From Acanthosepion lycidas (Eukaryota; Mollusca; Cephalopoda; Sepiida; Sepiidae): a stretch of 64,000 nt of DNA. Below the pieces are notes generated by a model, which worked only from the letters and a program-made list of their open reading frames with translations, was not told where the DNA came from and did not search any database. The stretch covers positions 106,481,439 through 106,545,438 of the forward strand of contig OZ010587.1 of NCBI GenBank assembly GCA_963932145.1, given 5' to 3'. The translations under genes were made by a program, and so were the position numbers. Numbering within the stretch: the stretch's first letter is position 1; each line of letters opens with the position of its first letter. Shown piece by piece: positions 32,950 through 44,469 of this stretch.

Positions 32950-33537
32950 ATTTGTCCACCCTTATATGAATCTGAATTTTACCACCCTGATAAAAACTTA
33001 AATTTATCTACCTTGATAGAAATTTAAATTTGTTCACCCTGATAGAAATCTGAATTTGTCCACCCCGATATAAATCTGAATTTCTCCAACCAGATATAAA
33101 TCTAAATTAGTTCATGCTGATATAATTATTTGACCACCTTGATGTGAATTTAACTTTGTCCACTCAGATATAAATTTAAATCTGTGCACGTTGATATAAA
33201 CCTGACTTTGTCCATTCAGATATGAATCTAAATTTGTCCACACTGATACAAATCTGAATTATTTCACTGGGTTATAAATCTAACTTTGTCCAATCTGTTA
33301 TAAATTTGAATTTGTCCATCCCGATATGAATCTAAATTTGTCCACCCTAGTGTGAGCTTGAATTTGTTCGCCCTTATGTGAATCTGAATGCGTCCATTTT
33401 CATGTGAATTATAACTTCGTGTACCCGGTTTTAAATCTAAATTTGTCCACCCTGATACAAATCTGAATTCTTCCACCCTGATATAAATCTAAACTTGTCC
33501 ACCTAATTACAAATTTAAATTTGTTAACCCCTATATA
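32950..33537 (+). repeat. 26-bp degenerate minisatellite, left part
   Basis: About 22 copies of a unit close to TTTGTCCACCCTGATATAAA plus TCTGAA. Divergence between units is high, so the array is old. It was interrupted by the mariner at 33538 and resumes at 34822. Confidence 0.88.
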
Positions 33538-34819
33538 TTAGCATATTGAATAATTTCTAGCTGTTTTTCAACAGATGCCGTTTCTAGAACTGCATGTCTA
33601 TAGTTTCAGATGGTAGCGCATCTATAAGGAAGTACTATAAGCAAGTTTGAAATTCAGTGTATTTCATTTCGCCGAAGTGTAAACAACTTTGTTTTTCATA
33701 GCGTTAAACATGTCGAATTTCGTGCCAAAGAAAGCGTATTTGCCGAGAATTTTACGGCACTACTTTATTCAAAAGAAATCAACAGCTGAAGCACACAGAA
33801 TTCTTGTTGAGACTTACGACGACTATGCTCTGTCGGAAACAACATGCAGAGAGTGGTTTAGAAGCTTCAAAAATAATGATTTTGATGTTGAAGATAAAGA
33901 ATCCTCTGGCGCACCGAAAAAGTTTAAAGACAAAGAATTCGAGGCATTATTTCATGAAGATTCATATCAGGCGCAATCTGAATTTTCAAAATCATTAGGA
34001 GTTGATCAGACAACAGTTTAGAAATTTTTGAAAGCATCAAGTATGATTCAAAAGCAAAGACATTGGGTGTGGGGGCGTGCGAGTTGAAGCCGAGAGACGC
34101 CGAACGGCGTCTTGCAACGTGTGAATAGCTGCTTCAACGGCAGAAAAGGAAAGGTTTTTTGCATCGTATTGTGACCGGCGATGAAAAGTGGATACACTAC
34201 AATAAGCCTAAGCGTAGAAGATCGTGGGCTAAGTCCGGCCATGCATCAACATTGGCAACAAAGCTGAATATCCATGTTTTGAAGCTTTTGTTCTGCATTT
34301 GGTGGGATCAGGAGGGTGTAGTTTATGATGAGCTGGTCAAGCCGACTGAAACCGTGACGGGAGATTGATATCGACTCCTATTGATGCGTTTGAGCCGAGC
34401 ATTGAAGAAAAAAATGGATGCTTTACGAGAAGAGACACGACAAAGGGATTTTGTGACATGACAATGCTAGGCCACATGTGAAACAGGTGAAAACCTACAT
34501 GGAAATGCTTAAATGGGAAGTCCAACCACACCCGCCGTATTCACCAGACATTGCCCTGTCCGATTATCACTTCTTCCGAACGATGGCACATGGCATGGCT
34601 GAGCAGCACTTTCATTCTAATGAAGTTGCCAAAAATGGGTCGACTTGTGGTTAGCCTCAAAAGACGTGACGTTTTTCCGACGCGAAATTCAAATGCTGCC
34701 AGAAAGATGGGAAAAAGTAGTGCCTAGGGATTGACAATAATTTTAGTTTCTTACTAATTTTTGTAAATAAAACCATTACTTTACATGTAAAATCAGCGAG
34801 AACATATTCAAGGTCCTGA
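33538..34819 (+). mobile_element. mariner transposon, mauritiana type, dead full-length copy
   Basis: 1282 bp between TA dinucleotides (33536-33537 and 34820-34821). The ends are imperfect inverted repeats of about 26-28 bp (TTGAATAATTTCTAGCTG left, TTGAATATGTTCTCGCTG right when reversed). Length and coding start closely match Mos1-type elements (about 1.29 kb). It landed inside the 26-bp minisatellite, so both boundaries are clear. Confidence 0.88.
33710..34732 (+). pseudogene. mariner transposase (DD34D), inactivated
   Basis: The start MSNFVPKKAYLPRILRHYF and the following N-terminal helix-turn-helix region (KKSTAEAHRILVETY, CREWFRSFKNNDFDVEDKE) match mauritiana-type transposases. Further on are EKWIHYNKPKRR after VTGD (first catalytic Asp, about 34170), LLFCIWWDQEGVVYDEL, HDNARPH (second Asp, about 34459), PHPPYSPDIALSDYHFF (third Asp, about 34540), and MLPERWEKVV near the end. 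The first stop is at 34019-34021; further stops lie near 34124 and 34365, with frameshifts near 34070, 34455 and 34630. The usual length is about 345 residues. No full product is possible. Confidence 0.92.
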
Positions 34820-34821
34820 TA

Positions 34822-35250
34822 ATTTTTTACATCCTGATATAAATTTGAATCTTTTTATCCTGATATAAATCTAAATTGGTCCGCCCTGATATAAATCTGA
34901 ATTTGCTCACCCCTATATGAATCTAAATTTGTCCAGCTTGATTTGAATTTGAATTTGGTAGCCCTTATGTGAATCTGAATCTGTTCACCTTGCTGTGAAT
35001 CATAACTTTGTCTACCCTGATGTGCATTTAACTCTACCCACCCGGTTATAAATCTAAATTTATCCGCTTTGATTTAAATATGAATATTTCCACCCTGTAT
35101 AAAAAAGAATTTGTCCAGCCAGATGTGAAGTTGAATTTATTCCCCTGTTAAGTGAATCTGAATGTGTTCACCTTTATCTGAATCATAATTTGTTCACACT
35201 GCTATAAATTTCTATATGCTCACCTTGATACAAATCTGAGTGTTAATCTT
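34822..35250 (+). repeat. 26-bp degenerate minisatellite, right part
   Basis: Continuation of 32950-33537 in the same orientation and phase type, about 16 units, becoming more irregular towards 35250. Confidence 0.85.
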
Positions 35251-35499
35251 ATAAAACGTTGGAGGTCGTTCAAAATGTTATGAAACAATGAACAATCGTT
35301 GTCATATTAATAATCCCTAAACATTTTCATTTGATAAAAAAACTAATGCAAATATTAAATTGAAAGGCGTGTTTAGATATTTATTCCTCACTGAAGAATT
35401 TCTTAAGATCAATCAAAAATATTTTCTTTTTTTACAGTCCAATACCAAAAAAGCCATTCCATGTATACATCTAAAGTTTATGAATCCAATATTATTTTA
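35251..35499. other. Unassigned AT-rich sequence
   Basis: No feature seen. Confidence 0.4.
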
Positions 35500-35715
35500 C
35501 AAAATATTTGATCTGTATTTGTTTAATAATAATATACTATATCATGCCAATGATTGTCGTATCATTTATTGTTTCTACTTAATTAAACAAAGAATCAGCT
35601 TTTAAATATTTTGATGTGTATTTGTTTAATAATAATCAACCATGTCATGACCAATGATTTAGCGCAAACGAAGGGCTTTGTTGTTTTCTTGTTTCTATAT
35701 AATTAAACAAAGGAC
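35500..35715. repeat. Tandem duplication of about 105 bp
   Basis: TGTATTTGTTTAATAATAAT ... CCAATGATT ... TTGTTTCTA..TAATTAAACA occurs twice in direct order (35514-35594 and 35617-35708). Confidence 0.8.
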
Positions 35716-35814
35716 AAATTTTAACAAAAAAAAAAAAAGAAAAAAAAAAAAGACAAACCTCTTCGCAGGATAGAAGTGTTATTGATAGAAATATTTTTTT
35801 AGATTTCCTGGAAA

Positions 35815-36420
35815 GATGTTGCAGCAGGGATTTTGTTGATTTCTTCTTGAGTTCCTTTCCTTATCAGACCCAAAGCTCCAACCACAACAGGAACAGTTTT
35901 AGATTTTTAATATATTTTTTATTTATTCCAGGTCTTTCTCTTTGCTTAGTTCTTCAAAAACCTTCACAAATATATTTTTGTCTCTTTGTAGGGTCATTTG
36001 AATCAGTGTGCAAAATTATTATTATTATTATTTGATTTCTGATGTGTACTCATTTCTTTCCGTATCCCACCCAGGGACCAAAGGTTTGAAATGGCATGAA
36101 AAAACAAAAACAAACATATTTTACATAGACAAAGCCCTTCGTATGGTGTGGGATGTACTCGTGAGAACACTTTTTTGTATTTCTTTAAGGCATTGGCTTC
36201 CAGGAATCCCTTCAATTTTTCCCAATCAATCCGAGGCCTCCAACTACAACAGGGATTGTTGATGTTCCCATGTACCACATTTTTGAGATTTCGATTTCAA
36301 GGTCCTTGTATTTTGAAAGCTTTTTGAAGATCTTCAAAGATACATTGTCTGAAGGTACTGCCATATCAATATGGGGGCACTTATTATTATTATTATTATT
36401 ATTATTATTGTTGGTCAACA
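35815..36420 (-). pseudogene. Retroelement C-terminal domain fragments with (ATT)n tail
   Basis: On the minus strand 36212-36400 reads HIDMAVPSDNVSLKIFKKL and YKDLEIEISKMWYMG then STIPVVVGGLGLIGKN. 35815-35915 has a second VPVVVGALGLIRKG block. This conserved 'D-xP-x-D-x-N-V-K-IFKKLSKYKDLEIEI-x-KMW' domain is common at the C-terminus of LINE-type polyproteins in molluscs and other animals. No reverse transcriptase is attached here. (AAT)n tracts lie at 36016-36031 and 36381-36410. Sister copies at 54950-56530. Confidence 0.75.
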
Positions 36421-37194
36421 GACAAATATTCTAACAAAGTGACGCTAAGGTGCAAATATACGAAGCCCAGTGCACCGATCGTGAGAACCAATCTTATATT
36501 TTTATGGATTACAGCTAAATATGCTCAAAATAAAAGCAGCGGATAACATTATAGTCGGGGCTCAGTTAAAAAAAAAAAAAAAACTCAGGTCGGGTAACAC
36601 AGTCCACTCATACCGTCACAGATTGAGGGTTAACGCAAGTAATTAGATGCAATTCATCAAGTCGCCTTGGTTGCCTCATCCTTCAAACTAAAAAAAAAAA
36701 TACACACTCAACATCCGGTTATCATTCTCCCTCACTACACCCGCTCATGAACAGAGATACACTGTGCACCGTACCCTAAGGGACATGCACTGCTCAAGGT
36801 ACCCTAAGGGACATGCACAGCTGTTTAAGGTCAGGAAACTTATGAGTAAATCTGAGATACTGAATAGAATATTTACTTTTTTATACTAATGTTCAAACAA
36901 TACAAGGCTCAAGCTGACACTCAAGGTAGAGGATTAGTGTGTGGTTATGTCAGAAAGATAACGGTTAACACTTGACTTGAAGTGGTTAAGATTAGAGTGA
37001 TTGGGAAATCATCCTGTTGGAAATATATCCCACAATGCAGCAGTTCTTGGGAATAAGCTGTCTGAGTAGAACATACTTCTTACTAATGGAACACGATGGG
37101 AGTGAGGATGATTCAGCCTTGTGGGCGTGGCATGGCGCGTCCTAATTGCAAAGGTCATGGTAGGCTGAACTAAGCGCAAGTACTCATCATCATC
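36421..37194. other. Unassigned sequence with a short duplication
   Basis: GGTACCCTAAGGGACATGCAC-type words occur twice (36770-36792 and 36798-36818). A runs at 36569 and 36690. No gene. Confidence 0.4.
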
Positions 37195-37500
37195 AGGTTA
37201 GGTTTAAGGCTCCAAGTCCTTCACGCTTAATTGACCCTGTTGGTTCGTAAATTTTGTGTTATAGTGACTGTGATCCCAGTCCTGGCAAGAGCTAGCCATC
37301 ATTGAAAAGTATTAACTAAGAACGAGACGGGATATCCTTAGACATGGGCAGCGGGATCGAGAACAATCTGATACTGTTGATTAAATAAAGTGTTTGTTTC
37401 AAAATTACATGAAAGTTACCCGGATCTGCATATACCTGATTAAGGTACTAAGGCCGAAACGATGTGATGACAACATTAGTCCGCGTGTAAATACTGTAAA
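37195..37500 (+). repeat. PLE-end dispersed repeat, second copy
   Basis: Matches 28760-29020 (GGGATATCCTTAGACATGGG; then CTGATTAAGGTACTAAGGCC with GAAACGATGTG). The CTGANGA-type word is mutated here. Confidence 0.55.
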
Positions 37501-39289
37501 TAATTAAACTGAAATCAGAAAGAATACTGCGGAGAGTGCTGGAATGTTGGGGAAAATTGCTGTCACTAGATCGGTTACTACTTAGATGGAAACCCAGCAT
37601 GTACAAATAATTGTATTTTGTTAAACGATACTAAACTAATGTAACACCTATCCTGACCCCACTGGAGCGATGTAGTCTACATGACTGGCCGTTGGCCCTG
37701 TCCTGTATTACAAGTTCAATCAAAGTCTCCGGTTCACAATGTCGATAGGACTCTACTTTCCATCCACGTTGTGATTTTTTTATCCTGGAGAGCAATTAAC
37801 AAATCTTAGATCCCGGAAGATTCAGCTGGTCTACCTGTAAGTTCGATGGGGTGAAAATAGTACCAAGAAGAAAAAAAAATCAAATATGAACAAGTCGATT
37901 CGAGTCCAAAGAAAAATTTATGTAGATGTATATAAGGAAGAAATTGGTACAAAAAGAATAATTCTTCTTTTACAAGAAAGTAGTGTATATGAAATAAAGT
38001 CCAGAAAAAACAAACAAACAAACAAACAAAAACAAAAACAAAAAAAACAAATTATTCTGAAAGGAGAGAAGTAGTTTTCGGATCCAGCCTTTTTGTTCTT
38101 AGTAGTTGCTGTAATTATTTCATTATCAGGATATAAGCGGGTTCACTGGCAGTAATACGCCAATATTGCCGAATGCTTGAGTTCACTTCCTTCCTTCTTT
38201 CAGCAGCAAGCGGTCTCTTTCACTCTCGCTGCCTGCCTATCTCTTTATAGCGAAGAAAACGGCGATTTCCTCGTCAAACCAAGCGACAACGCATCACGTG
38301 TATCCTACAACGGAAAAAAAAAATGGCACGAATACCGCATAACATGCTGAAGACGGAATATTTAGATTAAAAAACAAGTCCGTCGCAGGAGTCGCTATAA
38401 AAGTATTTTGATATGCAAAAATTTTGCGTCCTCTACCAGTTGTCAACGAATGAAAAAAATACTCGGCGGATAAAAGCAGTTGGTTTTTTTGAACCGAGAA
38501 GAAATGATGTATTTTGGCTACCGCGTTTGTTGGAGAGTGAGTTATTTTTCTGACTGGTTACGTGCATTGTGATTTGTGAGATAGTACCTGAAAATCGAGT
38601 TTTCGGCATTTCTTTCTGCACCCCACCCCCGATGTTCGAGTTTGAACTTAGTGATTTACTTTCTGCGTTCTGGAAGTAATCTGCGACAAACATTTCCTTT
38701 GCTTTCAGAACGCTTACACTCTCTCTTGTAAACTCACTTCACCCAGATCTAATTCCAATTTCGACTGTTTGTTTTCGCACAAACACACGCTTAAATAAAC
38801 GCAGTGGTAACGACAAAAACCCGGGGTGTTGGTAACTTAGAATACAACCTCATTACTGGTATTCCATAGTTCATATAAACACTATTGTTTTGACATTTTA
38901 CATTAATAATTCTGACAAAGCACAGATTCTCTGGGCACAAACTTCACCGCCGATTATTTTTCTCATCTATGAACAAAATTCTATATTACTATAATTATTA
39001 ATATTTCAAGGGTGACCCTTGCTATCTGCCACACTAAGCCCTATGTATTTCAAAACAATTTCGTATGAATTATGCAGGAGAGTTGATCGAATAAATTATA
39101 GCGATAATAAAAACTAGCTTGCTCCACGTTAAGGGGACTAATTGTTATTGATTTATCTTCATATTACTCTTGTTATTACTTTTCTACCTACGAGTAACAC
39201 ATCGAAGAGCAATCCGAAATTATGAGAAATTGGTTGATTTAAGAGTTCATTAACAAACAGCATCAAAATTATCAAATAGGTCACGGCTG
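37501..39289. other. Longest stretch without recognised repeats
   Basis: About 1.8 kb with no family member found. 38150-38300 is comparatively GC-rich and pyrimidine-rich and contains CTCTTTATAG, CATCACGTG and other promoter-like words. If this window lies near a gene, this is the most plausible place for a regulatory or non-coding exon sequence, but nothing demonstrates it. Confidence 0.35.
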
Positions 39290-39362
39290 CATCACGTTGA
39301 AACACACACTTTGGGTCCTGTCCTGGATCTAACCAACACCTTTATCCACTGTGCCATGTGTC
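39290..39362 (-). mobile_element. tRNA-derived SINE, family B, head only
   Basis: Minus strand: GGACACATGGCACAGTGGAT (A box), AGATCCAGGACAGGACCCA and GTGTGT..., truncated before the B box. Confidence 0.7.
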
Positions 39363-39560
39363 CGTTAGGACATCTGTGTATCAATTTCTGGGTATTATAA
39401 ATCTAATGTCTTCAGCAATCATTTTTTACCAGTGCTCATATTGCAATTTTTGCTGTTATCATTACATGTTTTTACCAGAGCTCATATTGCAATTTTTGTT
39501 ATTTTCGATCTTTCTCTGGAGCTCCTTGTTACTGGTTCACATATTGTATTCATGTCTATG
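39363..39560 (-). repeat. GIY-YIG-element 3' non-coding repeat
   Basis: Minus-strand match to the plus strand at 48050-48235 (TACCAGAGAAAAGTAATAAC-type and AGCTCTGGCAAAAACATG words). It therefore belongs to the same element as the endonuclease fragment at 47770-48075. Confidence 0.65.
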
Positions 39561-39725
39561 ATTGGTCTGCTCAGGAGAGTTTTGTGGCCTAGCAGGACCC
39601 AAAGTGTGTGAGTTCAATACCCGGTTCTGGCAGAGGAGAACTTGGAGAGGGGAATTAACAGAAGATAACTAATAACTGACATCCATTAAACATGGCACGT
39701 CGAACTAGAACTAGAACCTCATCTC
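39561..39725 (+). mobile_element. tRNA-derived SINE, family B, plus-strand piece
   Basis: Starts near GGACCCAAAGTGTGTGAGTT and CAATACCCGGTT (B box) and runs into GACATCCATTAAACATGGCA and then the 107-bp array. Confidence 0.7.
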
Positions 39726-40075
39726 AGAAATATAGACAGACACTGAAAGGCCGAAACATTGTAATAAATATGGTAACAAAGATGTAGACAATAGTCTGAA
39801 TAATGTAAATAGTGTGCATAATACCTCATCTCAGAAATATAGACAGATACTGAACGGCCGAAACGTTGTAATAAATATGGCGACAAAGATGAGGACAATA
39901 GTCCGAATAATGTAAATAGTGTACATAATACCTCATCTCAGAAATATAGACAGATACTGAAGGGCCGAAACGTTGTAATAAATATGGCGACAAAGATGAG
40001 GACAATAGTCCGAATAATGTAAATAGTGTACATAATACCTCATCTCAGAAATATAGACAGACACTGAATGTCAAT
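39726..40075 (+). repeat. 107-bp tandem array
   Basis: Just over three copies; GGCCGAAAC occurs at 39749, 39856 and 39963 (exactly 107 bp apart). Each unit has GAAACGTTGTAATAAATATG, ATGAGGACAATAGTCCGAAT and TACCTCATCTCAGAAATATA. Related 98-bp arrays are at 40685-41345 (minus) and 56990-57610 (plus). Confidence 0.93.
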
Positions 40076-40684
40076 AATATTACACTTATAACAAGATTAT
40101 TTACCAGAAATGAGATTTCAGTGGACTGATAAAATACGGAGACAAGAACTGAACAGTTCGTTTAGATGCCTTTCGTGAGAATACAACGAATTCTTTCTAT
40201 GAGAATTCAACAGGAATCTTGTGACTCCCATCGTGTTTTGCATGTTTAAGTTTGTCTCCAACTAAATACCTTCCCGATTTGTACATAAAAAATGTCGAGA
40301 ATCTTTCCTTAAATCTGTGTTTGCTTTTAGCCAACCAAACATTTCCCGAAATGTTTTTTTTTTTCCAGAGCGAAAATATACGAAAATCGTTCTAAAGTCT
40401 AAATGACCTTACACTTTGCATAGAAACAGAGAGTTTTCAAAAATTAGTGTTATAAAGAATCTTGGTATATTCTTAGGGAATAAAATACATTGTACTTCTT
40501 AGTATCTACTAATGGATATATTTAGTAAATAATAAAAAAATAACAAACTACATTGCTGTCGCTATTAGGGAAAACCAAAAGAAATCCTTATTAGTCGGAA
40601 ATGCCTTAAGACTATTTACAGAAAATATCGTTTATTACCCTAAACGCTCTACAGATTAGATTTAGATTAACTTTTAGTATCTGT
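40076..40684. other. Unassigned sequence
   Basis: No feature seen apart from a T run at 40352-40362. Confidence 0.4.
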
Positions 40685-41345
40685 TTATATAACTGAGATC
40701 AGGTATTATGATTACTTTTATTATCTAAATTATTTGTACTGTTATCCTCATCTTCATTGCCATATTTACAACGTCTCGGCCTCTATATCTCTGAGATGAG
40801 GTATTATAATTACTTGCATTATTTACATTATTCGGACTGTTATCCTCATCTTCATTGCCATATTCACAACATGTCGGCCTCTATATCTCTGAGATGAGGT
40901 ATTATGATTACTTGCATTATTTACATTATTCGGACTGTTATCCTCATCTTCATTGCCATATTCACAACATTTCGGCCTCTATATCTCTGAGATGAGGTAT
41001 TACGATTATTTGCATTATTTACATTATTCGGACTGTTATCCTTATCTTCATTGCCATATTCACAACGTTTCGGCCTCTATATCTCTGAGATGAGGTATTA
41101 TGATTACTTGCATTATTTACATTATTCGGACTGTTATCCTTATCTTCATTGCCATATTCCCAACATTTCGGCCTCTATATCTCTGAGATGAGGTATTACA
41201 ATTACTTGCATTATTTACATTATTCGAACTGTTATCCTCATCTTCATTGCCATATTCACAACGTTTCGGCCTCTATATCTCTGAGATGAGGTATTATAAT
41301 TACTTGCATTATTTAAATTATTTGTACTTATCCTCATCTTCATTG
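40685..41345 (-). repeat. 98-bp tandem array
   Basis: CTCTATATCTCTGAGATGAG starts at 40781, 40879, 40977, 41075, 41173 and 41271, exactly 98 bp apart each time. Units differ by only a few bases. On the minus strand each carries the PLE-end words GGCCGAAAC and GAGGATAACAGTCCGAATAA. Confidence 0.96.
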
Positions 41346-41615
41346 CCATATTCACAGCGTTTCGGCTGTTGTGCGCTCTGGCCTTCTTCAGGTGATCGGA
41401 ATTTCAAATCGAACCCTTTATTTCGACCACCGGGGTAGATTGTTCTAGTTCCACGTGCCATGTCTCTTCTGGATGTCTCACTTATTTCCATTTACCTCAA
41501 CTCTCCAAGTTTTGGTTCATCACTGCTGTAGCCTGGTATTGAACTCACGACGGTTTGCGTCTAGTTACTGGATCTAATCAACGTCTTTATCCACTGGGAT
41601 AGATTTCCTTGAGGC
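41346..41615 (-). mobile_element. SINE B / PLE-end complex, minus strand
   Basis: CTGAAGAAGGCCAGAGCGCA then CAACAGCCGAAACGCTGT (41355-41395) joined to a SINE B head with TTCAATACCAGGC (B box) and a worn A box near 41605. Confidence 0.7.
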
Positions 41616-41839
41616 ACCTGGAAGTAAATCTACCTCGGTGGACGAACTAAAGGTTTTGGTTCGAAGTTCCAAACATCTGAAGGCCAAAGCTACAAAGGCC
41701 GAAACGTTGTAAATATGGCAATGAGTGTTTGAGTTGATATCCCTGTTTTTTTTTTTATCTTAGTGAATTCAGAGACAACCAGTGTAGATCGAGGTGTCCG
41801 ACTAAAATAGATTTTGTCTCACAACAAGTATTTAATCTA
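41616..41839. other. Short PLE-end piece and unassigned sequence
   Basis: CTACAAAGGCCGAAACGTTG at 41689 is another copy of the GAAAC word. The rest is unassigned. Confidence 0.4.
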
Positions 41840-42800
41840 CGTCTCTTAACCCGCCAGTAAAAAGCGTTCCATAATAAATGGCTATTGCTAGGTCTGCTGC
41901 TAAGAAAATAGACAATTTTCCCCGTCGGAATATGTCTTACACATCTATAAGTCTACCATTCATCTTTGCTTTGAATATTGCTGCCATATCTGATCTGATA
42001 TTTCTACTACGTATTTATTCATTTTCATTAATTATGCCTCTTATTTCCTTGGAGGAACATGGGACCACAACAACACCTCTCCAACAGACACGTTTCTGGG
42101 TGATTCTCTTCATGTCGTGCTGGCTGCCTTCCAAGGGGATTTTCACCAGCACGCGTCATATGCACCACTTTGGAGAACTCTTCCTTGACCATGTCGCTGT
42201 TTGGAGATATCGTTGAGGTTTCTATGACAAGCTATTTTTTTAAGTGAGTAGGTTGTTAGCCTACTGCACAAGGCCCAATCTGGCTTCTACCCCATAGACC
42301 TTTTGAGCTTGGTTGAACCTGCTAAGGAAAGAATCTCCCGCTTACATAGCTCTTGGTGTTGTTGATGCACGGAAGCTGTCCTACCGCATCAAGGCGACAC
42401 ACCATCACGATTTTTGACTTGTTTAATGTACGTATGTACACCCGTATTAATACCCTGTATTTATAGATTCTTGATAAAATCCAAACAAGAATCTGCAATG
42501 TCATTAATCCTGACCTGGCATCTCGCCTACAATTACTTTTCCACCGACACTACATAGCTTAATTGTGTCTTTTCTATAAATATCTTCATGGTGATTTGTT
42601 CAGATGAGCTTTTCTTTTTGGTACACTGTATTTAAGCGCAGTACTAGACTGAGAGATAGGAAACATCATTTTACAATAGAAATGGCCTGATGCAACCGTA
42701 ATTTCTATGCTAACAGTTTCTTCTCGTGCACTATGGAAATATCTACCGGCTTGTTGCTTTCCAGCCAAATTTGATGTTCGAAAATTTCCATGCTGTAAAT
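41840..42800 (+). pseudogene. LINE (jockey/CR1 group) C-terminal remnant, interrupted
   Basis: Plus-strand pieces in family order: ARSAAKKI and YTSISLPF (41887-41960); ILDKIQTRICNVINPDLASRL (42468-42530); CLFYKYLHGD (42566); then FTIEMA and NRNFYANSFFS (42670-42725). The middle (42020-42440) is unrelated and is probably an insertion. Decay is heavier than in the copies at 21 and 45 kb. Confidence 0.7.
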
Positions 42801-42814
42801 CGTGGGTTTTGTAC

Positions 42815-43379
42815 CTTCCGACGTAACGCATTTGGCGTGTCTGATTCGGCGTGGCTGATTCAGCGTGGCTGATTCGGCGTCAGAAAAAATAGACTATTCG
42901 GCACGGCCGTCTAGGCGTCAGACTGTTTTTACGTCACTTTCTTTGACCAGTGGGAACCTCCACAGGAAAAAAAAAAAAAAAAAAAAACAAACGTGAAAAA
43001 AGCATTGAAAACACGCAAATTTCAAAATGACTCTTTATTCATTTGGGTATTAAGGATCCTATTAGAACACTCATGGAATAACATAAATTAAAAACCTGAA
43101 TTAAAAATATTGTATTTAAAAAAATTGAAAAAAGCTATTTAATCTTAGAAATTACTTCTTGATTTCGTAATTATGAGCAACACCCTTCAGGAAATCAATA
43201 GAATCTAATGATTCAAATTCCATTATAACTTTTTTTCATTCGTTTGTCAGCATCTCTATGCTTTTTTACCTTTTTGTTGGGGTGGATATCCAGCCATCAA
43301 CTTTTCGGGAAATGCATCACATCTTTCCTTAACTTGGACTATTCGAGCATATAACGACGAAGTACTAATTTGACTACTA

Positions 43380-43460
<81 letters not shown>

Positions 43461-43580
43461 AAATTTGACTATAACGACGAAATAGTAATCTGACGCCTAA
43501 TCGTCGCTCTGCCAAAGAATTCCTATGTTGAGTCGGCCACGCCGAATCCACCACGCCGAATCAGCGATGCCAAATGTGCT
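42815..43580. mobile_element. Foldback element with ends made of a 14-bp repeat
   Basis: Left end: ATTTGGCGTGTCTGATTCGG, then further GGCGTGGCTGATTC words (42828-42880). Right end: reverse-complement words CCACGCCGAATC and CAGCGATGCCAAAT (43535-43575). The interior has poly(A) (42968-42986), the GA run and CTAATTTGACTACTAAACGA. There is no open frame. Foldback elements elsewhere also have termini made of short repeats. Confidence 0.65.
43383..43460. repeat. (GA)n
   Basis: About 38 GA units; Ser-Leu frames on the minus strand are artefacts. Confidence 0.97.
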
Positions 43581-43664
43581 GCGCCGGATCGTCCCATTCA
43601 CTTGAAAATGAGCCCAGTCTTATACGTCTTAATCTACGATATCTCTATCATACCAGTCAATTAT

Positions 43665-43850
43665 TTTTCTGACGCTGAATCGGCCACGCCGAACCGGCCA
43701 CATGCCGAATCGGCCACGCCGAACCGGCCACGCCGAACCGGCCACGCCGAATCGGCCACGCCGAATCGGCCACGCCGAATCGGCCACACCGAATCAGCGA
43801 TGCCAAATGGGCTACGCCGGATCGTCCCATTCCTTTGAAAATGAGCCCAG
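43665..43850 (+). repeat. 14-bp GC-rich minisatellite
   Basis: Nine or so copies of CGGCCACGCCGAAT (alternating with CGGCCACGCCGAAC), then AGCGATGCCAAATGGGCTAC and CCGGATCGTCCCATTC as in 43560-43600. The Pro-Asn-Arg-Pro frames across it are not a gene. Confidence 0.92.
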
Positions 43851-43964
43851 TCTTATACGCCTTACTCTACGATATCTCTACCATACCATTCAATATAACC
43901 ATGGAAGGCTGTTCCTATTCGACTATACCTGTCTGTTAGGTAGTCAGTTAAATCCTGTTGCAGA

Positions 43965-44060
43965 TCCTCGCTCAGGCACATTTGTGTCTCTTCACCACTG
44001 TCATAACCAGCCTATGGTTTATACTTCTACAATGCTGAGCGGACCTTAGATTACGCATTC
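43965..44060 (-). mobile_element. tRNA-derived SINE, family A, partial copy
   Basis: CTCAGGCACATTTGTGTCTC and CCTATGGTTTATACTTCTAC match 2610-2690, the body of the minus-strand SINE A. Confidence 0.55.
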
Positions 44061-44079
44061 TCTCTTTCTTCTTCTTTAT

Positions 44080-44239
44080 GTGCCGTGTACCCTCAGGACG
44101 TAGGCGATCATGGCTCTCCACAACTTCCACTCCCTTGTAATTTTCGACTGTGTTATTTCTCTTAAACCTTGTTCCGTCCTGCATTTACTCAAGCTAACCT
44201 CAGTATGTTATGCGTTGTTTTCCTCTGTCACTCTTGCAT
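44080..44239. repeat. Short dispersed repeat piece
   Basis: CGATCATGGCTCTCCACAAC with TTCC (44106) is the reverse complement of the GGAAGTTGTGGAGAGCC word found at several places (for example 29362). The rest is unassigned. Confidence 0.5.
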
Positions 44240-44450
44240 TCAATCTGTCCCGTGAGTATCAAATTTTCCAAGCCCTCTTTAGAAAATACAAACATAATAA
44301 CCTCTTCCACATGTAAAAAAAGATTAAAAATAATGCAACCCATAATAATAAAAATGAAGAATCCTATACTAAATAACATTAACAACGAACACGGCCACAA
44401 TGTATTGGGGGTGTTTGGAAAATTACCTCCAACTCCTCCTTTTAAATATA
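44240..44450 (+). repeat. PLE 3' non-coding repeat
   Basis: GAAAATACAAACATAATAAC through AACGAACACGGCCACAA matches 17925-18045, the region that follows the GIY-YIG fragment there. Confidence 0.7.
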
Positions 44451-44469
44451 AAAATGTCTCCAACTACTT

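Noticed and set aside
38150-38300. Promoter of a host gene
   Set aside because: Only composition and short E-box/TATA-like words support it; no adjacent coding sequence was found.
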